A stretch of 64,000 bases of DNA, from NCBI RefSeq assembly GCF_949987535.1, contig NC_080067.1, forward strand, positions 9,799,654 to 9,863,653. Direction: 5' to 3'. This document shows, one piece after another, positions 12,691-24,236 of the stretch. The position numbers and the translations under genes are program-made. The stretch comes from Balaenoptera acutorostrata. Taxonomy: Eukaryota > Chordata > Mammalia > Artiodactyla > Balaenopteridae. Below the pieces are notes generated by a model that worked only from the letters and a program-made list of their open reading frames with translations, searched no databases and was not told the origin of the DNA. How positions within the stretch are numbered: position 1 is the first letter of the stretch; each line of letters begins with the position of its first letter.

Positions 12691-12899
12691 TGAACTAATT
12701 TTTACGAACTTTCAATTTGTGAACTTTTATAGATTAGAGCAAGACCCTGTGTCAAAGTAAAGGCACTTCAGGTGTGTCCACTATCAGAGCTTGATCTTAG
12801 TAGAGGGCATGTATGGTTTCAGCTGCCCGGGGCCTTACCTAAGCCCCTTTCCAGTTTAGGTAGGAGGCTGCCCCTCGCCTCTCTTGACTAAAGAAGCTT

Positions 12900-13215
12900 A
12901 AAGCCTGCTACGTTGTCCTTCTGCATGCTTGAGAGCTGCCCCTAGAACGATCATGGACATGAGATCTAAGAGCTGCCGCTGAGATGCTCCTTCCTGTTCC
13001 GTGACTTGATGCGGTAACATACGTTCCGGGCTTCATTCTAGGCTGTGGGGCAGGACTTCGTGAGCTGCCTTCCTTGGTTCCTGTGCAAGCCTGATTCTCC
13101 AACCATGGCTCAAAGTTTTGAGCTACCCAGTACCCAGCCAATAAACTCCTTTTTGACTTAGATTAACCAGAATGTGTCTGTTGTTTATAATCAAGAGCCC
13201 TACCTGGTACAGTGG
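12900..13215 (+). mobile_element. LTR 3' part, ERVL/MaLR-like
   Basis: The end has the features of a MaLR/ERVL long terminal repeat: AATAAA at 13140-13145, then 'gactcagattaaccag'-like sequence, 'tctgttg', 'aatcaagagccctacctggt' and a CA-like end. The 5' limit is uncertain and could reach about 12765. No internal retroviral sequence is visible. Confidence 0.55.
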
Positions 13216-13704
13216 TATTGTTCTGTTATTTTAGCCTTGGCCAATGCATTGTTTTGTTGTTGTTGTTCTTCAGTGTGTTTGCTTTGTTTGGAGTGGTGTC
13301 TTAGTAGAAATCATTTTTTCTGGATGAGCAAATCTCTCTCTCTCTTGCAGTCTTTGCCAGTGTTTAAAAGAAGCAAGAAGAATTTGTACCAATGCCATTA
13401 GCATCTGTAATTCTCTTGTAAAAATTTAACTTTATTCATGCAAGCGAATAGTGTTGCTTTGTTAAAAATGGTGTTGGGTATTCAGCCTGATTGTAAGAAG
13501 AGTATACATTTCTTTACATACTGTATTTGCTATATCTAAAAATCATCATTTTATTTAGGAGGAGATGTAATGCATGATTTTCTTAGCGTCACATAAGTAA
13601 TAGGTGGTAGAATCAGGAAGACTGTCCAAAGTTTTTTTTCTGTTACTGTTGATTAGTGAACATTTGTTAAATGACATATTTTGAAAAATAACACTTGTGA
13701 ATTG
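13216..13704. other. Unique sequence
   Basis: A 75-codon frame at 13174-13401 overlaps the LTR end and has no recognisable features. Nothing else is seen. Confidence 0.4.
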
Positions 13705-13718
13705 GAAATAGTGGATTA

Positions 13719-14016
13719 GGGGCTTCCCTGGTGGCGCAGTGGTTGAGAGACTGCCTGCCAGTGCAGGGGACACGGGTTCGAGCCCTGGTCTGGGAAGATT
13801 CCACATGCCGCGGAGCAACTAGGCCCGTGAGCCGCAACTACTGAGCCTGCGCGTCTGGAGCCTGTGCTCCGCAACAAGAGAGGCCGCGGTAGTGAGAGGC
13901 CCGCGCACCGCAATGAAGAGTGGCCCCCACTTGCCACAACTAGAGAAAGCCCTCGCACAGAAACGAAGACCCAACACAGCCAAAAATAAATAAATAAATT
14001 AAAAAAAAAAAAAAAA
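13719..14016 (+). mobile_element. Long CHR-type SINE (ggttgagag subtype), intact
   Basis: Full length, from 'ggcttccctggtggcgcagt' to an AAATAAATAAATT-A16 tail. It is flanked by a perfect 14-base target-site duplication GAAATAGTGGATTA (13705-13718 and 14017-14030). Low divergence and the intact duplication suggest a fairly young insertion. Confidence 0.97.
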
Positions 14017-14030
14017 GAAATAGTGGATTA

Positions 14031-15410
14031 TATTTTAAATTTGTGATGAATTGATTGGTTAATATTTAGAAATGATTTTTAACACACAATCAGTGTTTTA
14101 AATCATGGTTAGATTTTCCGTTTTCACATATGTCATATTGACTTCTATTTAGCTAAATTGTAGAACTTTTGTCTTTTTTTTTGAGAGGTGGCATGCAAGG
14201 CTATTTCCTGGAAAAATTTTGAAAAAACAACTTGTCTTTGAGACTTCTGTCATTCTTAAATTTGAAATGGAGCCCTCCCAAGAGAAAGATGTCCTTGAGT
14301 CCATTACTCATACACCTGTGGATTGCCAGAATTCTTATCCTGCCCTAAGACCTGTATGTGTCATGGCATCCATGGTATGTCCTGCCTTCAGAAGCAAGTA
14401 TTCCATGATTCAAATTCGACACCTCCTCCCACACCCCAGCCCTGCCCCACATTATAGATTATGGGTGGTGTTAGGAGGGAAAGCTGTATGACCGAACTGT
14501 TTCACACATCTGTATGAATATTTGATAGCCCTTTACTTTGTTAGAGATTATTCTTTTATGAAGAGAATACTGAGTTCTTTGACATTTTGATCAACATGTC
14601 TCAGTGAAGGAAAAACATTCATCTAGCAGTGTTCAGGGAAATGTCTTTGGTCTTGTTGCCCAGTTAGGGACTGCCTGTATTTTATATATATGTCTTTATA
14701 ATAGAGAAAAGCAGTAGCCTTGGAAAATTAATTATTTTAAGAATGTGATTATTAAGGGTAATTGAGGTTTTACATTCTAATTTTTAAATTGTTTGAGATC
14801 TTTGTGAAATGGAATAGTACTTCACATTGTTTTTATTGAGTTATGTAGTCATGTAGAAAGAGACGGTGGGACTTGGGGCTGAACTACTTGGCAGGTGCTT
14901 GTCCTCTGCAGTTGGTGGGCCAGACGGCTGGAGATGAACCTCCACGTCTGCACAGTACTCGTAAGGGTCCTTTTAGGAGGAGAACCAAGACCCAGTACTC
15001 CAACCTCCTCCCCCTTCTCAAGAGGAGTTGATTTTATCTTCCTTGTCTGCACTGCAGCTTCCTCTGTGGCCCAGGGTCTGTAGCCAGCCATTTCTGTTGA
15101 CTCTTGGCCTTGAGCCAGGGCTGCTGTTAATGTTCTCACTAGCTCACAAGGGGGCCCGTTACTCTTGGCTTTTTCTGGTCAGTTCCTGGATAAAAAGGCA
15201 GGCCTTTTATGAGTCGTGCCTTCACTTTCACAATGTGCCTGTAGGGTAGTGATGGGGTCTGTGGCTAATGCCTGCTTTGAATACTACTGTTGAATGCTTG
15301 GGGCTGCTTTTTCCTTGCCAAAAACTTCTTTTTCTTTAGTTCCTGCTAGGTTTGGAGTCCTTTCAGAAGACCAGTGGCTCTGGATCGCTTAGCTTTATAT
15401 TGGGTTTTCC
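14031..15410. other. Unique sequence with a GC-richer block at about 14870-15260
   Basis: The block has overlapping open frames on both strands (14849-15139 minus, 15028-15249 plus) with no recognisable motif. It may be an old unclassified repeat. The rest is plain AT-rich sequence. Confidence 0.35.
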
Positions 15411-15424
15411 TACATTTAGTTCTG

Positions 15425-15510
15425 GTTGCCTGCCTGTCTGCCTGCTTCGTTTTTCTCCTGTCCTTCTCTCCCTCCTTCCCTTCATTTCTTCTTTCTTTTT
15501 TTTCTTTGTG
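15425..15510. repeat. Pyrimidine-rich low-complexity tract
   Basis: Repeated 'gcctgtctgcctg' and CT-rich text ending in a T run. Confidence 0.7.
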
Positions 15511-15619
15511 ATGATTTTAGTTATTTCTTGTTTAAAGAAAATGGTCATGTTAGAAAATTCTGTGTAAAAATGCAACTTGTCTTCTATTCTAAAAAATATT
15601 GGGTTATTATATATTAGTA

Positions 15620-16640
15620 AAGAGGGATTAAATGTGTTTAAAAATTTTTAAATATAAATATATGCTCTTATACATCTATTACTATTTTTCATTTAACAGT
15701 ATATTATGGGCAGGAATTACAAATCTACATCATCTCTTTTAATAGTTGCATAATATTCTGCTCTATGGATGTACCGTAATTTATTTAGCCAGTTCCCACT
15801 GATGACTATATGGGTCATTTGAATTTTTCACTATTAAAAATAATATTGCATTTAAAATAAAATTTGATAATGTTTGTATTATTTCCATAGAATAAATTCT
15901 GGAAGTAGAATTACTGGATGAAAGGGTAATTACATTATTAAAGCTTCTGAATCTTACTGCCAAAATTTACATGTTTCACTCCCATCTAATAGGTCTGTTC
16001 TTCATTTTTAATACTTAAAAAGAAAACATCTCTGCTAATTTTTTTTAATTGTATTTATGAGCAAATATCATGGCCTTCCATTTTTTTAAAAATTAATTAA
16101 TTAATTAATTAATTATTTTGGCTGTGTTGGGTCTTCGTTTCTGTGCGAGGGCTTTCTCTAGTTGTGGCAAGCGGGGGCCACTCCTCATCGCGGTGCGCGG
16201 GCCTCTCACTATCGCGGCCTCTCTTGTTGCGGAGCACAGGCTCCAGACGCTCAGGCTCAGTATTTGTGCCTCACGGGCCCAGCTGCTCCGCAGCATGTGG
16301 GATCTTCCCAGACCAGGGCTCAAACCCGTGTCCCCTGCATTGGCAGGCAGACTCTCAACCACTGCGCCACCAGGGAAGCCCCTCTGCTAATTTTATAGGC
16401 GAAATGTAGTATCTTGCTTTAGTGTGCAATTTTTATGCTATTGACCATTCATATTTATTTTATAACTTTCTCCTTAATATCACTTGTCTATTATTCAGGT
16501 GTTTTTCTCATGTTTAAGTACTAAATTGTATATTAGGAAGATAAACCCTTTTCTGGCATATTGGTGGTGTTTTTTTTTTTAATATTTCATTTGTGTTTTT
16601 ATTTATTTTTAAACTACTGAGTCGAGGTACTGCTTTGTTT
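15620..16640 (-). mobile_element. Ancient L1M 3' region, split by a SINE
   Basis: 'taatagttgcataatattct', 'tggatgtaccgtaatttatt', 'agaattactggatgaaaggg' and, beyond the SINE, 'ctattgaccattcatattta' follow reversed L1M 3' sequence. The CHR SINE at 16043-16381 interrupts it. Confidence 0.65.
16043..16381 (-). mobile_element. Long CHR-type SINE with probable 3' transduction
   Basis: The minus-strand body runs from 16381 down to the tail (AATT)n at about 16110-16085. A second stretch of about 35 non-SINE bases (16045-16080) follows, then another A run before the target-site duplication. The perfect 13-base duplication CTCTGCTAATTTT lies at 16030-16042 and 16382-16394, outside the extra stretch, so the extra bases came in with the insertion. 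Confidence 0.85.
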
Positions 16641-18425
16641 TTTGTTTTATTTTTGGGCCGTAGAGCCATTTAAACATTTTATTTAATCAAATATGTCTTG
16701 CTTTACATAAGTTTTTTCACTTTTAGTATTAAAAATTTTTAGTATAAAATTTTAATTTAGGATTTTTAAATGTTAGTTTTTTGGCATGTTTTCTGTATTG
16801 TGTGGCTTTGCAGACATTGGCTTTGCAGACATTGACGTGCACACACACTCACAGTCAGGAATGCAGAGAAGAGCTGCCAGCTGATGTGACCTCCAGCCGC
16901 AGCTGCTGTGTCTGTAGAATCAAGTTGTCGCTCTGGTACAGTGCTGTTCACGCAGTTATTTTGTTCATGAACCACAGTAAGAAAATATAAATCATAACCT
17001 AGGGCTCACATACACATACTCATATACAGATATGTTTGTGTGTGTTCTACTTTTTGTATGGATGGCATGCCATGTCAGGCCATGCAATGCCAGGTTACTG
17101 GGGGGAGGGGAAACTGCTGTGTGCAACTTACCAAATTACTTCCGTTACCCACAAAAGGGGTATTACTCACAGTTTGTGAAACACTGTTGTTATGAATTGG
17201 ACACTCAGATGCCTTCTGGGGCTGATCTGATAGCAGATGCAAATACCTTGTCAGTTTAGCAAATCAGAGGGCCTGGATTCTATCTAAAGGCATCCAAATT
17301 AAAACAAAACAAAAAACTTGCTAGGTCAGCAAACATATTTTCAGGTGGAATTCAGCCTGCTAATTTGGGCTCCTACCAAAAAACCAAAGACATGAAGTAC
17401 AAGTTTATTACTCTGTCAGGTAGCTATAAACTGTTTTAAACAAACAGTGCATGCTCCGGCAGTGGACCACAGACCATACTTTGAGTGGCAGTGGTCTAGA
17501 TGCTGATCTTTGGATGCTTCCTAGTACGTCCCTGCTCTAAAATTCTGTGGCTCTGTGACAACTTCTAGACATAGAAATGAGGAGATAAAATGGCCTCACA
17601 CAGTTTTTCTGATTTGGGAAGATGATGCCTGTGATAGGATCTGAAAAAGAAAAACATGAGATTATTCTAGGTATCTCAGTTACTTTGCAAGCTGAATATA
17701 GGGGGAAGTGAACATTGTCCTTCCCATGTCAAGCAAAGATGATGACAATATCCCAGCAACTGTGTCCAAAACCAGAAGATGCTAATGAGTAACCAGTGAC
17801 AAATCACATAAGTTCAGTGTCATTGAAAAAATTTAGCAGCATTTGGATGCCTACTGAATCTTGCATGTGTGTATATGTATGCACACAAAATTATTTTGGG
17901 ACCAGATTTTCTAGATTAGGGGGCAAGATATATACCTACAAGAGACTCTGTGAGGTACAACCATTAAGGCTCACTTTGGTGACTTGGGTAATTGTAGTGG
18001 AACCATGGAGCCATTAGGCTCCAGATGGAACTTTAATCTGGCTTCTGATTGAGCCAAGTGTCCTTGTAGAGTCTCTGAGCATCTGTTTTGGAAATATATG
18101 TGACATTATTCAAAATTTGTACAAATTAAGCCACCCTTGGGTTATAATTCAATTTTTCTTTATTGAGAAATGTATTGTGAACAGTTTTATGCAATCAAGC
18201 AAAACTAGCCTGTACCCATTATTTATTTGCCTGTTAGCTGGTCATTTATATTTTTGTGATTGAATTCTTAATTGATTTAAGAAGGCTTGCATTATACTTC
18301 TAAAATTGTAATTTGTTTATAAAATGTGAAGAGTTGTTTCGTAGTTTCAAATAGCTTTCACACAGTTTCTTATTTTGGAGAGACTATTTAAAAATAGTTA
18401 AAATTGTGGTGATTTTACCTTGAAT
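16641..18425. other. Mostly unique sequence with weak repeat traces
   Basis: 16803-16834 is an imperfect direct repeat of 'ttggctttgcagaca'. 17437-17492 ('agtggaccacagaccatact', 'gagtggcagtgg') resembles one end of a MER5-type hAT element. No gene is recognised. Confidence 0.35.
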
Positions 18426-18429
18426 GGCA

Positions 18430-18725
18430 GAAGCCCCACAAAATCTGCCTTATTCCAGAATGAAGTTTATTTTCTCCCATAGTGGACATTCCAGAGGTAG
18501 GGGTGGCTCCAGGGTTTGGTCTCTGAGCAGTGTGTGCACAAGTCACCAGCTCGGTTTATCTGTCTCTCTGTTTGCCTTTAGGTTTCCTTCATGATTGCAG
18601 GATGGCTGCCACCCCAACAGCTGCAGAAACAAACGTCTTTTAGTTCTAGCGGAGAGAAAGCAAAGGCTTATCGCAGGCTAAAAGTTCTTTCCTTTAGTTT
18701 TATTGGCCCGGGGTAGACCACATGT
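18430..18725. mobile_element. Old unclassified interspersed repeat
   Basis: 'gtttattttctcccatagtg', 'ggggtggctccagggtttgg', 'ttgcaggatggctgcc' and 'ttattggcccggggtagacc' occur in the order of a dispersed mammalian repeat whose family I cannot name. Confidence 0.4.
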
Positions 18726-19117
18726 CCATATGGCTTTTAATTAATTATTCTCCTATTTACAGAGACACAGAAATTAAAATTATATTGTGGGAAGATATAC
18801 CAGGTAGGTAGTTTATAGTCACTTTGGCTTTTCTTGTTTAAGTAGAGACTGGAAAAATTACTGTTTTTGTATTGGTAATAAATATTACCTGGTCCAGGTA
18901 AAATGTGAGGAGATTGCATTATTATTATTTTTTTTGAGATTGCATTATTAATTAAATGTTAGTGACATTTTCTCAGGAAACTGTCATATATTATCCCTAT
19001 TATTTGTCCCTTCCCCCAAAAGAACGCATTACAATTCTTTGGACCCGTGGTCCTCAGCGGCTTGCCTTGCTATGTGTAGCTAAATTTCATTTTTTAAAAA
19101 TTGTAGTATATTATTTT

Positions 19118-19456
19118 TGGAATCTAAAAAAATGATACAAATGAACTTATTTACAAAACAGAAATAGACTCACAGACATAGAAAACAAACTTATGGCTAC
19201 CAAAGGTGAAAGGGGGGGAGAGATAAATTAGGAGTTTGGGATTAACATATGCACCCTACTATATATAAAATAGGTAAACAACAAGGCCTACTGTATACCA
19301 CAGGGAACTATACTCAATATCTTGTAATAACCTATAATGGAAAAGAATATGAAAAAGAATATATATATATATATGTATATATATAGCTGCATCACTTTAC
19401 TGTACACTTCAAACTAATACAACATTGTAAATTAACTATACTTTGATAAAAAAACA
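19118..19456 (+). mobile_element. Cetartiodactyl L1 3' end
   Basis: 'tatggctaccaaaggtgaaa', 'ggcctactgtataccacagg', 'aaaaagaatatatatatata', 'catcactttactgtacactt' and 'ttaactatactttgataaaa' form a standard L1 3' UTR and tail. It is 5' truncated. Confidence 0.88.
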
Positions 19457-19904
19457 CTGTAGTATAATTTACATACAGTGAAATGTTAAGTTTGAACAAC
19501 TGAGGATGAGAATTAGAATTGAAGAGTTAAGAATTCTTGGCAGAAAGATCTTACCCTGGATTTAAGTTAGGAAATACTGAAAATGCTGGTGCATGAGAGG
19601 ACAATTCCTAAGGCAGTATTGGAGCAAATGTGGATTTTAGGTTTGGATTGTCTATCCTTAGATGGTAGTGTTTGTATGCAGATTTTCCAGAAGGGGGAAA
19701 GCTGTGTTTTTCTGCCAGTTTGTCCACTGTTCTTCATTTTCTTTTGCTCCTTCACTTCATGTGTCAAAAATGCATTATTGCAAATATCATTAATTTGGAT
19801 TTTGTGATAAATTGATCAGAGGTAGTTTTAACTAAATAATTTGATAAGAAACTAATACAATAAATAAGGAACCTACTTAACCTCTTCAAGGGTTTAAAAA
19901 ACAA
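19457..19904. other. Unique sequence
   Basis: No gene or repeat recognised. Confidence 0.4.
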
Positions 19905-20830
19905 GGCATTCTAGATATCTTCCTTGCTTTCATCCCTACATCTAATAGGTCTTGATGATTTCCCCTGTTGCTTATCCCTGGAACCTGTTCTCTGTATTCT
20001 GGTTTGGACCTTGTTTATCTCTTTCTTATTTGGACTTCCTGTGCCAGAATATTCGTGTGATACATACTATTCTTCACTTTGCTTTTTTTTTTTTAAAACT
20101 TAATAGGATATCATAGCACCTTTCCACGTGAACACATAGATCCTCTCATTTTATTTTTAGAGCTTCATAGTATTTCAAAGTAGGGATATATAGTGTATAA
20201 TATCAAAATAATCTTTCTTGATGCCAAATCTCATTACGTTGTTCTTGTTAAAAGTTCCCTTCTCTTCTCCTACAGTGGCGATTCTTAGGGCAGGGAATAT
20301 TCACTTCCCAAGGATGGGTAAATCTGAATCACGTGTGGGTGTTTAAAAACTCTGTCCCTAAAATTTTGATATACCTTCTTGGTTGAGGATTTCTCTTGTA
20401 ATAAGAACTGTAACCGTTTCTGATATCAGAGATGACAAAGGTTGTAAATTCCATAGTGGTCTGACCTTCTTGCCCCCTGCAATCTAATAATTTTGAATAG
20501 CTTGCCTTTTCCTTGGCTGGGAATCTTCTGTTTTCTCTTCTCTTTTACTTCTTTGCGTTGATATGTGGTTTTTTTACCCCGTTTTAATCCCCTTCACCTC
20601 TTGTCCTATTCATCCTGAAGCTTTATCCCATGATATTCCCCTCTTTTGAATTATTGCACTGCTATTAAGCTGTTTACTAAGAGCACTTGTAATTTCTTTT
20701 AAACTTAACTTTCCTCTGCTAGATTTTGAGCTACTGGAGGACAAGAGTGGTGGTATGAGCTTGATATTTTTGTATGTAGATGGTGTACATAGTAGTACAC
20801 ATAATATGACATGAAATATCTGATTATTTG
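19905..20830 (+). mobile_element. Diverged L2 relic, interrupted
   Basis: L2-like text occurs at 19920-20050 ('gtcttgatgatttcccctgt') and 20460-20830 ('ttgagctactggaggacaag' and a TGAATGAA-like end at about 20829). The middle holds a reversed L1 3' fragment (about 20060-20215) and unassigned sequence. Boundaries are approximate. Confidence 0.5.
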
Positions 20831-21240
20831 AATGAACTTTAATGGAATAACCATAGCAATCTACTTAAGTATATTTATGTTTTTGTATAAAATAGCTGAA
20901 CTTTCAGTGTTGAAAGTTGGTGAATATGTATTTATTATTGGTAATAACTTGGAGTTGCAGAGAGGCTTTACTCAAGCACCTGGTAATAAGGGAAATAAGA
21001 CAGGCTTTGAGAGTTAAACTTTAAAAATCTACACAGCGGGGAGCAGAGCAGAGATGCAGAGTCTCTAAAGAGGCAGAATGACTGATGGGTTTGCAAGCCT
21101 TGGCCACTACCTGATTGGCTGTGTTGATTGACTGAAGAAAGAATATGTCCATTATGGGTGGCCTGTGGATTAGTCTGCCATCCCTGTAGAAGGAAAGGCC
21201 CAAAGGTTGAAGTTGGTAATAGTCCTCCCAGCATTAGCTG
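20831..21240. other. Unique sequence with a GC-richer patch
   Basis: 21020-21236 is slightly GC-richer, with minus-strand frames of 60 and 88 codons that lack recognisable motifs. Confidence 0.35.
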
Positions 21241-21310
21241 AAAGGTTTTTAATACTGGTTAAAAACCTTTAACCTTCTTTAACCTTCTTCTTCTTAACCT
21301 TCTTTTTCTA
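21241..21310. repeat. Perfect 12-bp inverted repeat followed by AACCTTCTT repeats
   Basis: AAAGGTTTTTAA (21241-21252) and TTAAAAACCTTT (21259-21270) are perfect inverted arms around the 6-base loop TACTGG. Imperfect AACCTTCTT units follow to about 21300. Confidence 0.85.
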
Positions 21311-21409
21311 ACCAGGTAGGACTGGTTTCTACCTCTCTATAAAAGATATATGTGAGGATATATAAGTGGATAGTCCATATTTTCTTTGCAGGTGGAAGAG
21401 CAATGAAGA

Positions 21410-21640
21410 GATAGACTTGAGCAGACAGGGTTGAAATTCTGGCTTTGTTACTTGTTATTTGTGTATCCTTGGGCAAGTTTCTCACCCTCTTTGTGCTACA
21501 GTCTATTCATCTGTAAAATGGTGATGGTAATAGTACCTGCTTCATAGGATTGTGGTGAGATTTCAATGAGATGGTATATGTACATTTCCTAGAACTGTTC
21601 CTGTTATAAGAACTATGTATTAGGAGCTGTTATGCCTTTA
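21410..21640 (+). mobile_element. MIR SINE
   Basis: 'cttgggcaagtttctcaccc', 'ctgtaaaatggtgatggtaa' and 'tagtacctgcttcataggat' follow the MIR core and 3' half. Confidence 0.88.
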
Positions 21641-21898
21641 ATACTTGGGTCTCCTATCTCTTGTTCTAAAAAATCTGTACTTGTTTCGGTTAGCTGACTT
21701 CCTGTACTGTCAGAATCCCCTTTCTAGCCAGCATGGCTAAAGGCCAAATCTCTGGAGCCTTTTAAATCCTAGGGTAATGACTGCCCTCCTATGGCACCTT
21801 TTGAGAGCCAGCCATTGTGTTGCCCCTGACAAGTCCACACCTCACCTCAGTAGCACTGTCTGTCCAGGTGCTTGAATTGTTCCCCTATTTGAACATGG

Positions 21899-21900
<2 letters not shown>
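21641..21900. other. Unique sequence
   Basis: No feature recognised. Confidence 0.4.

Positions 21901-21938
<38 letters not shown>
21901..21938. repeat. (GT)19 microsatellite
   Basis: Nineteen uninterrupted GT units, long enough to be polymorphic. The periodic CV and HT peptides on the two strands are artefacts of it. Confidence 0.97.
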
Positions 21939-21940
<2 letters not shown>

Positions 21941-22764
21941 TTTTTTGTATGTGTATCTGTATGTTTGATAGTAACCGAACTATCCAGTTCATCCTTTTCT
22001 AGTGAAAAATACATGAGAGCATATAAAATGCATTCAGCACACAAAATATATGCTTTCTTTCTTTTTTTTAAAGAAGTATTTGACATGTACTAGAGTGAAC
22101 TTGAGAGTGGGATCTAGGTTTGGGTCTTTATTTCTGTTTTTCTTTGGATTGTGTTTGCAAGGGATGTCTGAAATTAGGTTTAAAAGCTGTGTGCGCAGCA
22201 GGAAGGGGAGTAGGGCTTTCACAGAAACCTAAGAACAGGGCTTAGTTTTAAGATTATAGGAAGTGGTTTTGGTTTTAAGGCAACATAACAAAACAAACCT
22301 ATGGGTTTACTCTGTATGCCATCTTTCTGTCTGGCTACCAACAGAGGTTTCTGTTTCCACATCATTTTAGCTTGCATTGTTACCTTTTCTGCTGCAGCAG
22401 GCAAGGCAGAAGGCGGGTTTCTTCAGAGATTTCTAGTTCAAACTGTTTAAGAGGCACCGAGAATCTGAAGCAGCCCATTCTTCGAAGCCAGGTGGTGAAG
22501 GTCCTAGTTTACTGATGAGCTTGAGCCTGGTGCCCACTCAAGGTCCAGGCCATTGTTACAGGTGTGGTACAGAGCTGGACAGCCACGCCACCGAGGCTGG
22601 GTCCCAGGCAGCTTCTGTTGGAGAGTGATGGAGACTGCCGTGCTCAGTAGGGTGTGCCCGTCTGTAGAGGCTGAGGAGATGGCTAACTTCAATCTGGATG
22701 CTCTTCCAGGGGAAGGCTGCTGTGGGAATGTAGGAGTACAGTGTCTTACTTGCTGCCTGCTAAC
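21939..22764. other. Unique sequence with a GC-richer part at 22480-22760
   Basis: The GC-richer part contributes about 80 codons to a plus-strand frame that then runs into a SINE. Nothing in it is recognisable as a protein. Confidence 0.35.
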
Positions 22765-23240
22765 TGTATTTGTTTCCCAGGACTGCCATAGCAAAGTACC
22801 ACAAATTGGGGGCTTCCCTGGTGGCGCAGTGGTTGAGAGTCTGCCTGCCAATGCAGGGCACACGGGTTCGAGCCCTGGTCTGGGAGGATCCCACATACCG
22901 CGGAGCAGCTGGGCCCGTGAGCCACAATTACTGAGCCTGCGCGTCTGGAGCCTGTGCTCCGCAGCAACAGAGGCCGCGATGGTGAGAGGCCCGCGCACCG
23001 CGATGAAGAGTGGCCCCCGCTTGCCGCGGCTGGAGAGGGCCCTCGCACAGAGACGAGGACCCAACACAGCCATAAATAAATAGATAAATAAATAAAAAAA
23101 AAAATTGAAAAAAAAAAAAAAGGAAAAAAAAAAAAAGTACCACAAATTGGATGGCCTGCATTTATAGACATTTATTATCTCACATTTCTAGAGGCTAGGA
23201 GTCTGGAATCAAGGTGTCAGCAGGGTTGGTTCCTTCTGAG
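22765..23240 (-). mobile_element. MLT1-like LTR 3' part, split by a SINE
   Basis: In plus-strand text 'tttcccaggactgccatagc', 'aaagtaccacaaattgg', 'ctagaggctaggagtctg' and 'atcaaggtgtcagcaggg' are the reversed 3' end of an MLT1 (ERVL-MaLR) LTR. The CHR SINE at 22810-23133 interrupts it. The 5' side is truncated. Confidence 0.78.
22810..23133 (+). mobile_element. Long CHR-type SINE (ggttgagag subtype), intact
   Basis: A full-length copy with an extended, interrupted A-rich tail and a perfect 17-base target-site duplication (AAAGTACCACAAATTGG at 22793-22809 and 23134-23150). The 213-codon minus frame and 176-codon plus frame across it are artefacts of the GC-rich SINE body. Confidence 0.97.
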
Positions 23241-24104
23241 AGCTATGAGAATGTGTGGTCCTTAAATCTTGATCATTTATTTAAATGTCTCTATCTCTTC
23301 AGTAATTAGCAGATTTTCGGAAGATGGTTGTCTTAGAGTATTAGTATTGTAGTAATGTAGTTATATATGGTATTTGGTTGCCAGGATATAAAATATGATT
23401 AATAAAATTGGAAATATTTACAGAACTTATGTTGGCGGGTTTCATTTAAAAAATTGATCCCTTTGGTCATTGAATACATTTTTAATAGAATTATTTTCAG
23501 TAGGAAGGTGCCTCCTACATAATGGATTGGCAACCTAAGAGTTTTATGTCCAGACAAACTGATTTAAGTTAATTATATATAAAATCTTTTTAATCTTTTG
23601 TGTTACAATGAATCTAAAGAGATGGTTATAGATTTAAAGTAAAATCACCTCTGATTAAATTATCAAACTGATTTAAGTTAGTATTATTCAAATCGTTCTG
23701 CTAAAATAAATACACTTTCCTCATTTTAATATTAAATTTAAAATGTTGTTGTAACCTATAGGAATTATAACAATGTTTTGTTTTAGCTTTTCCTTTTGAC
23801 TTTGGGTGTTTTAATTTTGAATTCTTCTATTGAAAATGTCAATACTAGTTTAAATTTTATTTAACCTGATTTCTAAGATTTAATTATGCTGATTTGGTTG
23901 TCTGAGAAATCTACCTCTTCCCACCAAAAATGAATGTATATTTGTTAAGCAGATACAAATTTTATGAATTAAGTCTTGCCATTAGAAAAAGCCCTCAATT
24001 TCTTATTCACTTAATTTATTTCAACATTTTCCTAATATACATGTTCATGGAGGAAGTTAAAGTTGGTTGCTAGGCTCTTCCCTCCCTTCCTCCCTTCTTT
24101 TCAC
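23241..24104. other. AT-rich unique sequence
   Basis: No gene or repeat recognised. Confidence 0.45.
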
Positions 24105-24226
24105 TTTTGTTTTTGGCCGTGCCTCACGGCATGCAGGGTATTATTTCCCCTGGCCAGGGATCGAACCCGCGCCCCCTGCAGTGGAAGCGCTGAGTCCTAA
24201 CCACTGGACCACCAGGGATGTCCCTC
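24105..24226 (-). mobile_element. Short tRNA-derived SINE (CHR/Bov-tA-like)
   Basis: The minus strand begins GGGACATCCCTGGTGGTCC and carries a B box GGTTCGATCCC. It is the short form lacking the long body. Confidence 0.87.
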
Positions 24227-24236
24227 CCCTTTTACT

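Noticed and set aside
21901..21938. Cysteine-valine and histidine-threonine repeat peptides
   Set aside because: Translation artefacts of the GT microsatellite.
22504..23145. 213-codon minus-strand and overlapping 176-codon plus-strand open frames, the longest in the window
   Set aside because: Both are created by the GC-rich CHR SINE body and its tail. The same peptides recur at every SINE copy (for example 13555-13958, 16105-16409, 24617-25103, 43153-43465).
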